A stretch of DNA of 64,000 nucleotides from Deinococcus psychrotolerans (GTDB lineage: Bacteria > Deinococcota > Deinococci > Deinococcales > Deinococcaceae). The notes beneath the pieces were generated by a model. The model saw only the letters and a list, made by a program, of their open reading frames with translations. It was not told the origin of the DNA and did no database searches. Shown here piece after piece: positions 55,085 through 64,000 of the stretch; within the stretch, counting starts at the first letter, position 1; each line of letters opens with the position of its first letter. The stretch lies in contig NZ_CP034183.1 of the NCBI RefSeq assembly GCF_003860465.1, forward strand, positions 946,501 to 1,010,500. The letters are read 5' to 3'. Both the position numbers and the translations under genes were made by a program.

Positions 55085-55486
55085 ATGAAACTCACTGCCC
55101 AGTCTTTCCTCTCTCCAGTAGTCTTGAGCGCAACTTTGATACTCAGTCTGCCTGCTTTCGCCCAGACTGACGTGTGCAAGTCGGAAACGATTAGCGACAT
55201 GCAGAAGTGCGCCGATCAAAATCTCAAGCAATCCGAAAAGGCACTCAACGCAGAATATCAACAACTCGTGGCCACACTGAGCGACAAAAAAGCCACGGAC
55301 ATGCTCAAAAATCTGCAAGCTGCCGAGAACTTATGGATCAGGACGAGAACAGCTGACTGCAAGCTCTATAAGACCTTTTACAAAGGCGGAAGTTTGGCTG
55401 ATGTCAGCGTTACCAACTGTATGGACGCTGCGGCCAAACAACGGCTGACGGTTCTGCAAAGTTTTAAGGACGAGTTCTCGCGCTAA
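55085..55486 (+). CDS. LprI family secreted protein
   Basis: The 133-residue product has a signal peptide (LSPVVLSATLILSLPAFAQ) and the DUF1311/LprI pattern of Cys residues (DVCKSET, QKCADQNL, ADCKLYK, NCMDAAAKQRL) with the WIRTRTADC segment. LprI-like proteins include an inhibitor of lysozyme. An AAGGAG ribosome site precedes the ATG. It stands directly upstream of a lipase gene on the same strand, with 74 nt between them. Its four Cys allow two disulfides, suiting a life outside the cytoplasm. Confidence 0.85.
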   Translation: MKLTAQSFLSPVVLSATLILSLPAFAQTDVCKSETISDMQKCADQNLKQSEKALNAEYQQLVATLSDKKATDMLKNLQAAENLWIRTRTADCKLYKTFYKGGSLADVSVTNCMDAAAKQRLTVLQSFKDEFSR

Positions 55487-55549
55487 GCTCAGTCTAAGCT
55501 CGCCGCATGGGATTTTGACAGCTCACTTTCAGAGCGCAAGGCACAAAGG

Positions 55550-55555
55550 TAAACT
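55550..55555 (+). promoter_or_regulatory. leaderless -10 box TAAACT of the lipase gene
   Basis: Lies 5 nt before the ATG at 55561. Confidence 0.45.
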
Positions 55556-55560
55556 CAACT

Positions 55561-57486
55561 ATGGCCGACTTCCAGCAAAAGCAAGACGGTACACCCAAGC
55601 CCGCGCTGCCAAAAATACCCAGTCCTGCGCCGCTCCCTACCGCGCACACCGCAGCTTCAAAGCCGCCTGAGTCAAGTGGCTCGCCTTTAGACCGCTTGGA
55701 ACTGCGGCGGCAGCAGGAACTGGCCCGGCAGGCCAATACCTCAAAGGGTGCGGCCAGCTCTCCGGCGCAGGCCGCACAGCAACTCCATGACCTTATTGAA
55801 GCGCAGACCAAGCGTGAGGCTACGCAGGGCACGCCCGCCACGCTGCTCCTCGGAGTAGAGAATGCCGCCGATCTGCGCCTGGGTTCGACCCGGAAATTGG
55901 TCAAGGACGAAGGCTTTTGGTCGGGGCCACGTTACTCGTCACTCGAAGGCGCTCAGGGCTTGGCACCCATGTTGAACCAATTGCGGGCCTCAGGGCAACT
56001 TCCCGCCGTGCTGAGCGCTTATCAAAGTCGCTACGGCCAGAGCCTTTATGCCGTGCTGGGCGAGCGAATCCGCGATACCAATGCCAGAGAGCGGCTGCTC
56101 AAGTTACTTCCTGACCCTCTTTCTGAGCCGCAGCTCACCCATGACGCTTTTCTGGAGCAGTTGGCGGTGGGCTACAGCTACCTCAACGACTCGGCCAGTG
56201 GCCTGCAAGATATGACCAAAGAACCGCGCCGGGGAGCCAATCCGCACGACATCCTGACTCATTTCGGTTACCAAGCTGGGGCGGCTATTCAGGGCAAATG
56301 GGGCTTTCAGATGCGGGTCTTTACGCCGGTTCCTGGCAAAGCCAAATGGCCGGGAGCCATCGTCGCCTTCCGGGGCACCGAGGGAATCCAGTTTAAGCCG
56401 CGCGATCCCAAAAGCGCTGAAGGCTCGCTCGATACCCTTATCGGTGACCTCGCGCCTGCCCAAGTCGGCTACAACCAGATCAATGCCAACGCCGACCTGA
56501 TCGCCGTGAATATGCGGGCCGCCGCCAAATACGGCCCGCTGACCCTGACCGGGCACTCGCTCGGCGGCGCACTGGCCCAAATCGCGGCGACCCGCTTCAT
56601 GGCCCAGACCCGTCAAGTCGTGACCTTTCAGTCGCCTGCCATTGCCAAAGCAGACGTGGACAAAGTCGCCAAGTACAACGCGGCTCACGGCAATCAGGGC
56701 GTGGCTTCCCGCCATTACCGCATCGACGGCGACGTGGTACCGACCTCCGGCGACGGCGACTTACCGGGCAGCATCACTTACTTTGACCGCGTCAGCAAGG
56801 CCAAAGGCAGCGCCGGGCCTTACCCACCGATTACCCTCAAGGCCGACAGTCTGGATTTGACCCGTGCCAGTTCCGGCCACGTTACGCCGATGCTCAGCAC
56901 CTACTTGCGCGGACGTGGAGCGCACGACGCCGATCAGCAGACTTTGGTGCGTTCGGGCCTGCGCGACGAGGCGACGCTGGATGCCAAAGCCCCGCAGGAC
57001 GTGGGCATGGTCGCGGCGGGCAACTACACCACCGCCAACGATCCGCGCATCAACATCGAGGCCAAGCGCCAAACCACTTCGGTCAAGGCCATGCGGGCAG
57101 CGGGGCTGTATCAGGACGTCTTTGAAGCCAACATCGCTTACAACACCATGCTGGCGAGCGTGGAGCAGCTTGCCAAAGACCCGCAGGTGAGCAAGACCTA
57201 TGCGGGTTTCCGAACCGCTGCCGTCAAACTGCTCGGAGGAACTTCACGCCTGCCGATGAACGAGTTTGACAAGCAGTTGGGTCAGCAGCTCAAGCTTCCA
57301 ACCACCGAAAGCGATTACCGGCATCCGATGATGACCGGCTTCGGCCCGCCGATTTACCCGCTGAAAGACAGCGCCTTCGTTGAGATGCGGGACGGAGGGG
57401 TTGAAATTCCGAATGCAGTGCGGGCGCAAATTTTGCTTAGATTACCAACTGTTTGGGACTCTTGGCATCCAGAGAGCAGACCATGA
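55561..57486 (+). CDS. class 3 (alpha/beta-hydrolase) lipase, possible antibacterial effector
   Basis: The 641-residue product has no signal peptide: the N-terminus is a Pro/Ala-rich, likely disordered ~75 residues. A segment at about 150-183 (AYQSRYGQSLYAVLGERI) recalls annexin-like helices found in extracellular-contractile-injection-associated proteins. The lipase core follows: FRGTEG oxyanion strand near 270, nucleophile elbow GHSLGGALAQ with Ser333, and a later Asp in RIDGDVVPTSGDG and His in SSGHVTPM. The last ~180 residues are helical. The stop overlaps the start of a small anchored-protein gene, which is followed by two degenerate paralogues. A toxic phospholipase with immunity genes is inferred. 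Confidence 0.8.
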   Translation: MADFQQKQDGTPKPALPKIPSPAPLPTAHTAASKPPESSGSPLDRLELRRQQELARQANTSKGAASSPAQAAQQLHDLIEAQTKREATQGTPATLLLGVENAADLRLGSTRKLVKDEGFWSGPRYSSLEGAQGLAPMLNQLRASGQLPAVLSAYQSRYGQSLYAVLGERIRDTNARERLLKLLPDPLSEPQLTHDAFLEQLAVGYSYLNDSASGLQDMTKEPRRGANPHDILTHFGYQAGAAIQGKWGFQMRVFTPVPGKAKWPGAIVAFRGTEGIQFKPRDPKSAEGSLDTLIGDLAPAQVGYNQINANADLIAVNMRAAAKYGPLTLTGHSLGGALAQIAATRFMAQTRQVVTFQSPAIAKADVDKVAKYNAAHGNQGVASRHYRIDGDVVPTSGDGDLPGSITYFDRVSKAKGSAGPYPPITLKADSLDLTRASSGHVTPMLSTYLRGRGAHDADQQTLVRSGLRDEATLDAKAPQDVGMVAAGNYTTANDPRINIEAKRQTTSVKAMRAAGLYQDVFEANIAYNTMLASVEQLAKDPQVSKTYAGFRTAAVKLLGGTSRLPMNEFDKQLGQQLKLPTTESDYRHPMMTGFGPPIYPLKDSAFVEMRDGGVEIPNAVRAQILLRLPTVWDSWHPESRP

Positions 57487-57953
57487 TACGCCCCTTCCTC
57501 ATCTTGGGAGTTCTTGCCGTGGGAGGAGTGGGCATAGGGATGTTAACAGCTCCCTCTAAAGGAGGAAAAAATATGAACAGTCAAGAATTAGTGCTGCAAG
57601 AAATTCAAAAGACCGTTCAAGACAGCCTCGCGGGGAAGATTACAATATTGGATTGCAGTGTCTACCCTCTTTATAAAGAAGCGGGTATGAAGGGAATGGC
57701 TTGTTATGGCTCAACAAAAGAGCCTGCATGGTTGGCTCAGCAGCTCGAGAATAGTCTCAATGCTAAGGCTTACACTGATGGTTGGCGCGAAGACTATGGG
57801 GTGTACGGCGCTTTCTACCAGCTTAAAGACGGTACGTTGCCTGCCTTTGGAATAGATGTTGGCGCTGTCAAGGGGAATAGAGAATTTGACGGCTCAGTGG
57901 CGATTAAACCATATCAGTCCTTCATTACTATTACTGTCAATGATCCGAAATAG
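57483..57953 (+). CDS. N-terminally anchored small protein, candidate lipase immunity protein (copy 1)
   Basis: The 156-residue product has a signal-anchor (MIRPFLILGVLAVGGVGIGM) followed by a soluble domain with DCSVYPLYK, GMACYGS, YTDGWREDYGVYGAFYQL and ends FITITVNDPK. The ATG overlaps the lipase stop (ATGA), so its translation is tied to the lipase. Anchoring at the outer face of the membrane would suit neutralising a lipase acting there. The same ending and the GWR.DY, KGN motifs recur in the two downstream copies. Lower GC than the lipase; no known family recognised. Confidence 0.78.
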   Translation: MIRPFLILGVLAVGGVGIGMLTAPSKGGKNMNSQELVLQEIQKTVQDSLAGKITILDCSVYPLYKEAGMKGMACYGSTKEPAWLAQQLENSLNAKAYTDGWREDYGVYGAFYQLKDGTLPAFGIDVGAVKGNREFDGSVAIKPYQSFITITVNDPK

Positions 57954-58055
57954 CTCAGAGAGTACCAAATGACACTGAATACCTGACTTGAGATTAGATA
58001 TTTTAGAATCTCTCAGATATATTGTCTATACCTCATAAGATTGCAGATATCAAGT

Positions 58056-58503
58056 ATGGCATCCAAGTCGAAACCCAAAATTCAGGCGATATCCATTGGT
58101 GCTGCGCTAACTAGTGGTTCTGTTAACGGACGAATAGTGCAGCCATCTGAAGCGTTTCAGACTTTAACCAAAACCATTGAAGCTCGGCGCGACCTCAAAC
58201 TATACCCTATCGAGTGTGCTGACTTTTACAGAAAATTCTCCTAATGGCTCCTGCTGTACATCAGATGCGCCGACTGAGCAACTCGTTAAAGGCTTTCAAG
58301 CACTTCTAGAGCCACTAGCTTTCTCTCCCGGCTGGCGCAAAGATTATGAGACTTGGGCTGACCTCTATCAGTTTAATGGTGTACCGGAAATCACTTTTGG
58401 CGTTGGCATTACGCCCGTCAAGGGGAACCAAGATTTAGAGGGGATCGCATCTATCAAAAAGTTTACCAATTTCATTAACATCACTGTAAATCAACCGAAA
58501 TAG
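58056..58503 (+). pseudogene. second copy of the candidate immunity gene, frameshifted
   Basis: From the ATG at 58056 the frame reads MASKSKPKIQAISIGAAL to ADFYRKFS and stops at TAA near 58243. The neighbouring frame then continues NGSCCTSDAP, GWRKDYETWADLYQFNG, ITPVKGNQDL and FINITVNQPK to 58503. Placed end to end these match copy 1 throughout, so one extra base in the A-run at 58232-58235 breaks the gene. An unread N-terminal portion keeps a hydrophobic stretch. Whether a ribosome could slip on the A-run is unknown. Confidence 0.78.
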
Positions 58504-58676
58504 AGTGATGAATTAAGCATATGATCTACAAGATCCAGTGTCTTCACTCACCTGATCAAAAACAGCGACTACGTGGAGACGACAAAAAGTAGTATGGGCA
58601 CTACACAGAAAACCAAAAGCGCTCCGCGAGTTGAGCTTTCTCGTTCGTCTTCACTCTGGCATCTCGAGAAAAAACT

Positions 58677-58844
58677 ATGATGTGCCTTGTCGTGATCGGT
58701 ACTCTGCTCGTAGCTGGCGGTTGGGGCGTTGTATCCGTCACTTTCTCGAGTAGGACAGAGAACGTACCAGGTGAACAGCAAAAGCTTGCTCAATGAACTG
58801 AATACGCAAACTTCGTGACCTTGAGTGTTAATAAACCGAAATAA
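58677..58844 (+). pseudogene. third copy of the candidate immunity gene, internally deleted
   Basis: The frame begins MMCLVVIGTLLVAGGWGVVS, a signal-anchor like copy 1, and continues to AQ and a TGA at 58794. The same frame then reads TEYANFVTLSVNKPK and TAA at 58842-58844, matching the end of copies 1 and 2. The ~80 residues between are missing. This looks like the fusion of the two ends of a third paralogue. Confidence 0.7.
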
Positions 58845-58888
58845 AGTGCTACCACCCGCAGCCCGCGCCGCTGTTCATTGTGCCGCCG

Positions 58889-59305
58889 CTAATTCTTCAA
58901 GCGGCTGACCTGCGCGTCAGCGTCGTACAAGCGGATAAGCTGGCTCAGCACTTCTCGCCCCAGCCCCAGCATCTCCATTTCGCTCAGCAGATGCATTCGG
59001 AAGTGGCCGGAAGGCCCGTACTCGCCCACAAAGTCGCTGCCTTCGCGCCGCACCTGCACACGCAGTTCACACAGGCCCAGCCGAAACCACGCCGCGTGCC
59101 AACTGCCCAGCGGCGCAGGTTTGATGCTCCGAAAAAGATCGGAGGCGGGTTCCATCATCACATTGTTGAGCGGCAAGCCCGGCCCATTGGCATGGCGCAG
59201 CGCCTGATAAAGCGCCGTCAAACACGCCTCGCAGGCCCGCGCCTCAGCTTGCCGTGAGCCTAAAGACGCCCCGATGGCGCGTTGCAAGGCGTCAAAGTCA
59301 GTCAT
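58889..59305 (-). CDS. protein of unknown function
   Basis: A 138-residue soluble product with two Cys (ACEACLTAL) in the N-terminal helix region and GLCELRVQVRREGSDFVGEYG (cut) in the middle. A helical C-terminus (LLSEMEMLGLGREVLSQLIRL, cut) follows. No family is recognised. It lies 15 nt upstream of prfB on the same strand. Confidence 0.65.
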   Translation of the reverse strand: MTDFDALQRAIGASLGSRQAEARACEACLTALYQALRHANGPGLPLNNVMMEPASDLFRSIKPAPLGSWHAAWFRLGLCELRVQVRREGSDFVGEYGPSGHFRMHLLSEMEMLGLGREVLSQLIRLYDADAQVSRLKN

Positions 59306-59320
59306 TTACCCGCCCTAACT

Positions 59321-60416
<1,096 letters not shown>

Positions 60417-60480
60417 GGCATCTCTCCCTTTTGCCGCCGCCCTGATGGGCAGATCAGCAAGCAGAAGCAAAGTATAGCCG

Positions 60481-61251
60481 CTAAGGTCGGCCCAGCAGCG
60501 TCTTGAGCGTCACCAACTGATACCCCTCAGCTCTCAGACCCTTGATGATGGCCGGAAGCGCCACGCCAGTTTCGGGCGCGTGGCCGCCGCTGACGTGAAG
60601 CACCACGATGCTGCCGCTCTTGACGCGGCTGAGCACGTCGCTGACGATCACCGCAGGACTCTTCTGGTTGGCGTCGCCGCCGATCACGTCCCAGTGAACC
60701 ACGGTCAGGCCCGCCGCCTCCACCTTCTGCACATCACTTTCGCTGGCGCAGCCTCCCGGAAAGCGGAAATACTGAGGCGTGGTGCCAGTGGCGGTTTGGA
60801 TGGCCCGCTGAGAACGCCCGATGTCGGCGCTCTTTTGGGCGTCGGCAATGCTGGCCAGCCCGTAGCACGGCTGCGAGAAACCCGGATGATCGTAGCTGTG
60901 GTCTTCAATTTCAAAACTGGGATGCTTAGCCAGCGCCAGCGCTGAGGCCGGATACACCTGCGCCCACATGCCGGTCAGAAAAAAGGTGGCGGGAACGTTG
61001 GCGGCTTCCAGCGCCTGCACCACCGTTTCATTGTCAAAGCTCCTCACTTTGCCGCTTCTAAGTTCGCTTTCCATGCCGGGGGTCATGTCGGCGTCAAAGG
61101 TCAGCGCCACCTGTTTGGGTTGACCGGTTTTGAGGGTGCGCGGCCCATGCGTGATGATACCCGCCGCGTTGAGCGAGGGACGCAGATGAATAAGAGCAGC
61201 AGCTTGGGCCGAAGAAAGCAGCAGCAAAGCGAGGAGCGCGGCGCGGGTCAT
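60481..61251 (-). CDS. secreted polysaccharide deacetylase (NodB-type)
   Basis: The 256-residue product has a signal peptide (LLALLLLSSAQAAA). NodB motif 1 is TFDADMTPG, motif 2 is HSYDHPG with its two zinc His residues, motif 3 is FRFPGG with catalytic Arg, and IVVLHVSGG carries the late His. It would deacetylate a wall or surface polysaccharide such as peptidoglycan or chitin-like material. The motif-1 Asp-Ala-Asp is a small departure from the common Asp-Asp. The ATG has TACCAT 6 nt upstream. Confidence 0.87.
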   Translation of the reverse strand: MTRAALLALLLLSSAQAAALIHLRPSLNAAGIITHGPRTLKTGQPKQVALTFDADMTPGMESELRSGKVRSFDNETVVQALEAANVPATFFLTGMWAQVYPASALALAKHPSFEIEDHSYDHPGFSQPCYGLASIADAQKSADIGRSQRAIQTATGTTPQYFRFPGGCASESDVQKVEAAGLTVVHWDVIGGDANQKSPAVIVSDVLSRVKSGSIVVLHVSGGHAPETGVALPAIIKGLRAEGYQLVTLKTLLGRP

Positions 61252-61257
61252 GACCAG

Positions 61258-61263
61258 ATGGTA
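61258..61263 (-). promoter_or_regulatory. leaderless -10 box TACCAT
   Basis: Lies 6 nt before the deacetylase ATG at 61251. Confidence 0.45.
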
Positions 61264-61308
61264 AATAAAGCAGATCAGGGCGCGGTGGAATCCAGCATGC
61301 CGGACAGC

Positions 61309-62112
61309 TCAGCGTTCAGACAGCTCAGCGCTTTGCCGCTCCAGTTGAGTCGAGCGCTCTAGGTCGTGCCAGAAACCCTCCTGCCAGGGCCAAGCACGGC
61401 CCCCGGTCAAGCGGCGGGTGGCCCGCAAGGTCAGCCAGCCCGCCGCGCCGTAAAACAGGATATCTAGCCCAATCGCCGCCGGAAAAGTGAGGGCGTGGGC
61501 GCGGGCCACCTGAGCGTTAAAGCCCGCCACCCCAAACGGCAGCGTAACCAACCAGAGGGCCACCAGATAGCTGACGGTGCCCAGCATCACCGCTTTGAGG
61601 GCCACCAGCGCCGTCGCCCAGCCCAGTGCCAAGCGCACCTGCGGCTGCGAGAGTGCTGCGCCCAGTTGCCGCTTACGCTCAGACGTTTCCGGCGAGACGA
61701 GGCCGTAAAACAAAAACTCGAAGAGGGGCCGCCTGAGCAGCAGCGACACCCCGCAGGCCAGCATCAGCAGCGCCGAATGCATGGCGTCTTTGAGGGCAAA
61801 CGCCACTCCGTCTAACTTGAGAAAACTGACCGCCGCGCCGCTGAGCGCTCCGGCCAGCAAAAACAAGCCGAAGGGATTGAGCACTCGGCGGTGCATGGTG
61901 TCTAAGACGATGTACAAAGTCGGCAGCACGCCGGCTAGCACGTAGACGCCGTAATTGCCCAGCGGACGCGACAAGTCCGGCAGACCGAAGGGAGAAGGAT
62001 TGAGCAGGGCGTACGGCAACGCGAAAGTGAACAGCACGTCCAGTGCGAGGCGAAACAGGCGGCTCCACGCTACGCGCCTGCCGCCGACTGATCGTTTGAC
62101 CGACTTCAACAC
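61309..62112 (-). CDS. VC0807-like membrane protein
   Basis: The 267-residue product has about six hydrophobic segments (22-40, 55-72, 82-98, 112-128, 165-185, 195-215). The core [20 protein letters not shown] (cut) and [11 protein letters not shown] resemble the VC0807 family of uncharacterised inner-membrane proteins. It begins at a GTG with TACACT 6 nt upstream. The gene is next to, but separate from, the deacetylase. Confidence 0.75.
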   Translation of the reverse strand: MLKSVKRSVGGRRVAWSRLFRLALDVLFTFALPYALLNPSPFGLPDLSRPLGNYGVYVLAGVLPTLYIVLDTMHRRVLNPFGLFLLAGALSGAAVSFLKLDGVAFALKDAMHSALLMLACGVSLLLRRPLFEFLFYGLVSPETSERKRQLGAALSQPQVRLALGWATALVALKAVMLGTVSYLVALWLVTLPFGVAGFNAQVARAHALTFPAAIGLDILFYGAAGWLTLRATRRLTGGRAWPWQEGFWHDLERSTQLERQSAELSER

Positions 62113-62118
62113 GGCCTC

Positions 62119-62124
62119 AGTGTA
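62119..62124 (-). promoter_or_regulatory. leaderless -10 box TACACT
   Basis: Lies 6 nt before the GTG at 62112, a case where a leaderless transcript would begin at GTG. Confidence 0.4.
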
Positions 62125-62201
62125 AAGGAGGCTGCCTCCATTTCAACCGGCACGCCAATGCCCAGCGCCGATGTCCCTTACCGCCGCTGGGCGGGCTGTG
62201 T

Positions 62202-62207
62202 TACGCT
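62202..62207 (+). promoter_or_regulatory. leaderless -10 box TACGCT of glyA
   Basis: Lies 7 nt before the ATG at 62215, which supports that start rather than the upstream frame at 62158. Confidence 0.45.
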
Positions 62208-62214
62208 TCAGAGC

Positions 62215-63447
62215 ATGACTGATACCCTCGCCAGACCCGCCGCCGGACAGCGCGACACCGCCGTTTTCGATCTGATTCAGGAAGAAGCCCAGCGCCAGCG
62301 CTACGGCCTGGAACTGATCGCCTCCGAAAACTTTACCAGCGCCGCCGTGCGCGAAGCGGTGGGCAGCATTCTCACCAACAAATACGCCGAGGGCTATCCG
62401 GGCAAGCGCTGGTACGGCGGCTGCGAAGTGGTGGACAAAGTCGAAACGCTGGCCATCGAGCGGGCCAAAGCGCTGTTTGGGGCCGAGTGGGCCAATGTCC
62501 AGCCGCATTCAGGCAGCAGCGCCAACATCGCGGTCTACGGCGCACTGCTGAGTCAGGGCGACACGGTGCTGGGCATGGATCTGGCGCACGGCGGACACCT
62601 GACGCACGGTTCCCCCGTCAACTTTTCGGGCATGCGCTATCAGATCGTCGGCTATCAGGTGGACAAGGACAGCGAGCGGATCGACATGGAGCAGGTGCGC
62701 CGCCTCGCCCACGAACACAAACCCAAAATGATCATCGCGGGTGCCAGCGCTTACAGCCGGATCATTGACTTCGCGGCGTTCAGAGCCATTGCCGACGAAG
62801 TGGGCGCGATTTTGTTTGCCGACATTGCCCACATCGCCGGACTGGTGGCGGCGGGCGTGCATCCCAGCCCCCTGCCCCACGCCCACGTGGTCGCCACCAC
62901 CACCCACAAAACCCTGCGCGGGCCGCGCTCAGGCCTGCTGCTCAGCAGCGATCTGGAAATTGCCGCCAAGCTCGACCGGGCCATCTTTCCGGGCCATCAG
63001 GGCGGGCCGCTGGAACACGTGATCGCGGGCAAGGCCATCGCGTTTGGCGAAGCGCTGACGCCGGAATTCAAAACCTACAGCGCTCAGGTCATTAAAAATG
63101 CTCAGGCGCTGGCTTCCGAGTTTCAAGCTCTCGGCTACCGGGTGGTGTCGGGCGGCACCGACAACCACTTGTTCGTCTTAGATTTGCGCCCGCAGGGCCT
63201 CAACGGCACCAAAGCCACCAAAGCGCTGGACGCCGTTCACATCACCATTTCCAAGTCCACTTTGCCGTTTGACACCGAAAAGATTTTGCACGGCGGCGGC
63301 ATCCGCATCGGCACGCCCGCCGTGACCACGCGCGGCATGCTCGAAAGCGACATGCCCAAAATCGCCAACTTGATTGACCGGGCGCTGAGAGGCGAAAATG
63401 TCAAGGCTGAAGTGCATGACTGGATGGGCGGGTTCGACCTGCCGTAA
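62215..63447 (+). CDS. glyA: serine hydroxymethyltransferase
   Basis: A 410-residue PLP enzyme that converts serine and tetrahydrofolate to glycine and methylene-THF. Family markers are [59 protein letters not shown], the cofactor Lys in [17 protein letters not shown] and [17 protein letters not shown], with the substrate Arg in [13 protein letters not shown]. The length is normal. It is followed by a strong hairpin. Confidence 0.96.
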   Translation: MTDTLARPAAGQRDTAVFDLIQEEAQRQRYGLELIASENFTSAAVREAVGSILTNKYAEGYPGKRWYGGCEVVDKVETLAIERAKALFGAEWANVQPHSGSSANIAVYGALLSQGDTVLGMDLAHGGHLTHGSPVNFSGMRYQIVGYQVDKDSERIDMEQVRRLAHEHKPKMIIAGASAYSRIIDFAAFRAIADEVGAILFADIAHIAGLVAAGVHPSPLPHAHVVATTTHKTLRGPRSGLLLSSDLEIAAKLDRAIFPGHQGGPLEHVIAGKAIAFGEALTPEFKTYSAQVIKNAQALASEFQALGYRVVSGGTDNHLFVLDLRPQGLNGTKATKALDAVHITISKSTLPFDTEKILHGGGIRIGTPAVTTRGMLESDMPKIANLIDRALRGENVKAEVHDWMGGFDLP

Positions 63448-63468
63448 GCAGCTAGATTGCTGACACAG

Positions 63469-63509
63469 AACGGGCCCGCACTAATCCGAAGGTGCGGCCC
63501 CGTTTGTTT
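63469..63509 (+). terminator. terminator of glyA
   Basis: Arms of 13 bases (63469-63481 and 63492-63504) with one mismatch, then TTTGTTTG. It may also serve the convergent gene whose stop is at 63523. Confidence 0.8.
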
Positions 63510-63522
63510 GCTTGTGCCAGTT

Positions 63523-64000
63523 TTACTGCAGAGTAATGGTCAGCGGCTGCGTGGCCGGCACCGTGACATTCACGGTTTGGGCGGCGTACCCGTCACCTTC
63601 GACCTTGAGCGCGTAAGCCCCCGGAACGTCCAGCGCCAGTGGGCCGGGAGCCTGACCGACGAGGGTTCCGGCGCTCAGGCGGCTTCCCACCGGAGCGCTG
63701 CTGACGCTGACCCGCACCGGAGCGCTGAGGCTCTGGCCGCTGCTGCCCACCACGCGGGCCGAAACGGTGCAGCATGCCGAAGCGCTCAGGGCAGCGCTGC
63801 TCGACCGGAAAGCGGTGCGGGCCAGCACCACCACCAGCACAAGAGCCATCACCAACAGCAGCAGCCACAGCGGATTGAATCTGCCTGATGCGGCAGGCGC
63901 AGCCGAGGTTTGGCGCACGAACGGCGTCAGGCTGTCACCCGCATCGGATGCAGGCGCAACGGTACTGCCGACCACGCCGCCTGCGCCCGCGAGCTGATTT
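63523..64000 (-). CDS. anchored protein with a C-terminal PEGA-like domain, 5' end outside window
   Basis: The frame is open to the end of the window on the minus strand, so the start lies beyond base 64000; a GTG at 63975 is only an internal candidate. The visible part has a transmembrane helix (FNPLWLLLLVMALVLVVVLA) and then a ~100-residue beta-rich domain (VRVSVSSAPVGSRL, GPLALDVPGAYALKVEGDGY) resembling PEGA or carboxypeptidase-regulatory folds, which are exported. Similar C-termini occur on membrane-anchored surface proteins and kinases. What lies upstream decides the function. Confidence 0.7.
   Translation of the reverse strand, partial: NQLAGAGGVVGSTVAPASDAGDSLTPFVRQTSAAPAASGRFNPLWLLLLVMALVLVVVLARTAFRSSSAALSASACCTVSARVVGSSGQSLSAPVRVSVSSAPVGSRLSAGTLVGQAPGPLALDVPGAYALKVEGDGYAAQTVNVTVPATQPLTITLQ

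Noticed and set aside
60421..60460. A continuous prfB start without frameshift
   Set aside because: The residues it would add (for instance CKSYLKNWLRSGSIF) do not fit RF2, while the frame with TGA at codon 16 gives the normal N-terminus and a classic shift site.

Overview
The window looks like a stretch of chromosome from a Deinococcus species. The clearest pointers are an intact irrE (pprI) gene, the crtB-crtI carotenoid genes, a PriA protein without the helicase ATPase motifs, HspR-type control of clpB, and a strong tendency for genes to carry a TANNNT -10 box only 5-8 nt before the start codon, the arrangement expected for the leaderless mRNAs described in Deinococcus. The sequence is GC-rich and densely coding on both strands, so most long antisense reading frames are shadows.

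Layout. 1-5.8 kb: two secreted proteins of unknown function (the first cut by the window edge), a DUF72 protein, a membrane protein and a RidA-aldo/keto reductase pair. 5.8-9.3 kb: a tRNA-Thr(CGT) gene used as an attachment site by an integrative element that is now decayed. It is bounded by 50-bp direct repeats (49/50 identical) and holds a broken tyrosine integrase, a secreted two-repeat protein, a lipoprotein, remnants of other genes and a small membrane protein. 9.3-24.9 kb: envelope and housekeeping genes (PIG-L deacetylase, FAS1 protein, YihY, RNase H, small putative outer-membrane protein, amidase, BsuPI-domain protein, Nudix, uvrD, VOC protein, CDF and MFS transporters). 24.9-38.9 kb: proB, an aminotransferase, a TPR protein, priA, an XRE regulator paired with an ImmA/IrrE-like protease, an acyl-CoA dehydrogenase, a lipoprotein, a DUF4279-like protein and clpB with an upstream HAIR operator. 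39-48.5 kb: bcp-rpiA, a secreted protein, irrE-dgt as an overlapping pair, a LysN-like aminotransferase, fba and dxr-rseP. 48.6-55 kb: a regulator, a gene-poor stretch, crtB-crtI with an upstream methyltransferase, and a Holin-X/YqjD-like membrane pair.

55-59 kb holds the most unusual locus. A LprI-like secreted protein is followed by a 641-residue class 3 lipase without a signal peptide, which overlaps by 4 nt a small N-terminally anchored protein. That small gene is followed by a frameshifted paralogue and then by an internally deleted third copy. The layout resembles a toxic lipase with a decaying array of immunity genes. The window closes with prfB (with its programmed +1 frameshift), a polysaccharide deacetylase, a VC0807-like membrane protein, glyA and a truncated PEGA-like protein.

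Assignments rest on motifs and family recognition by eye; no database search was possible.
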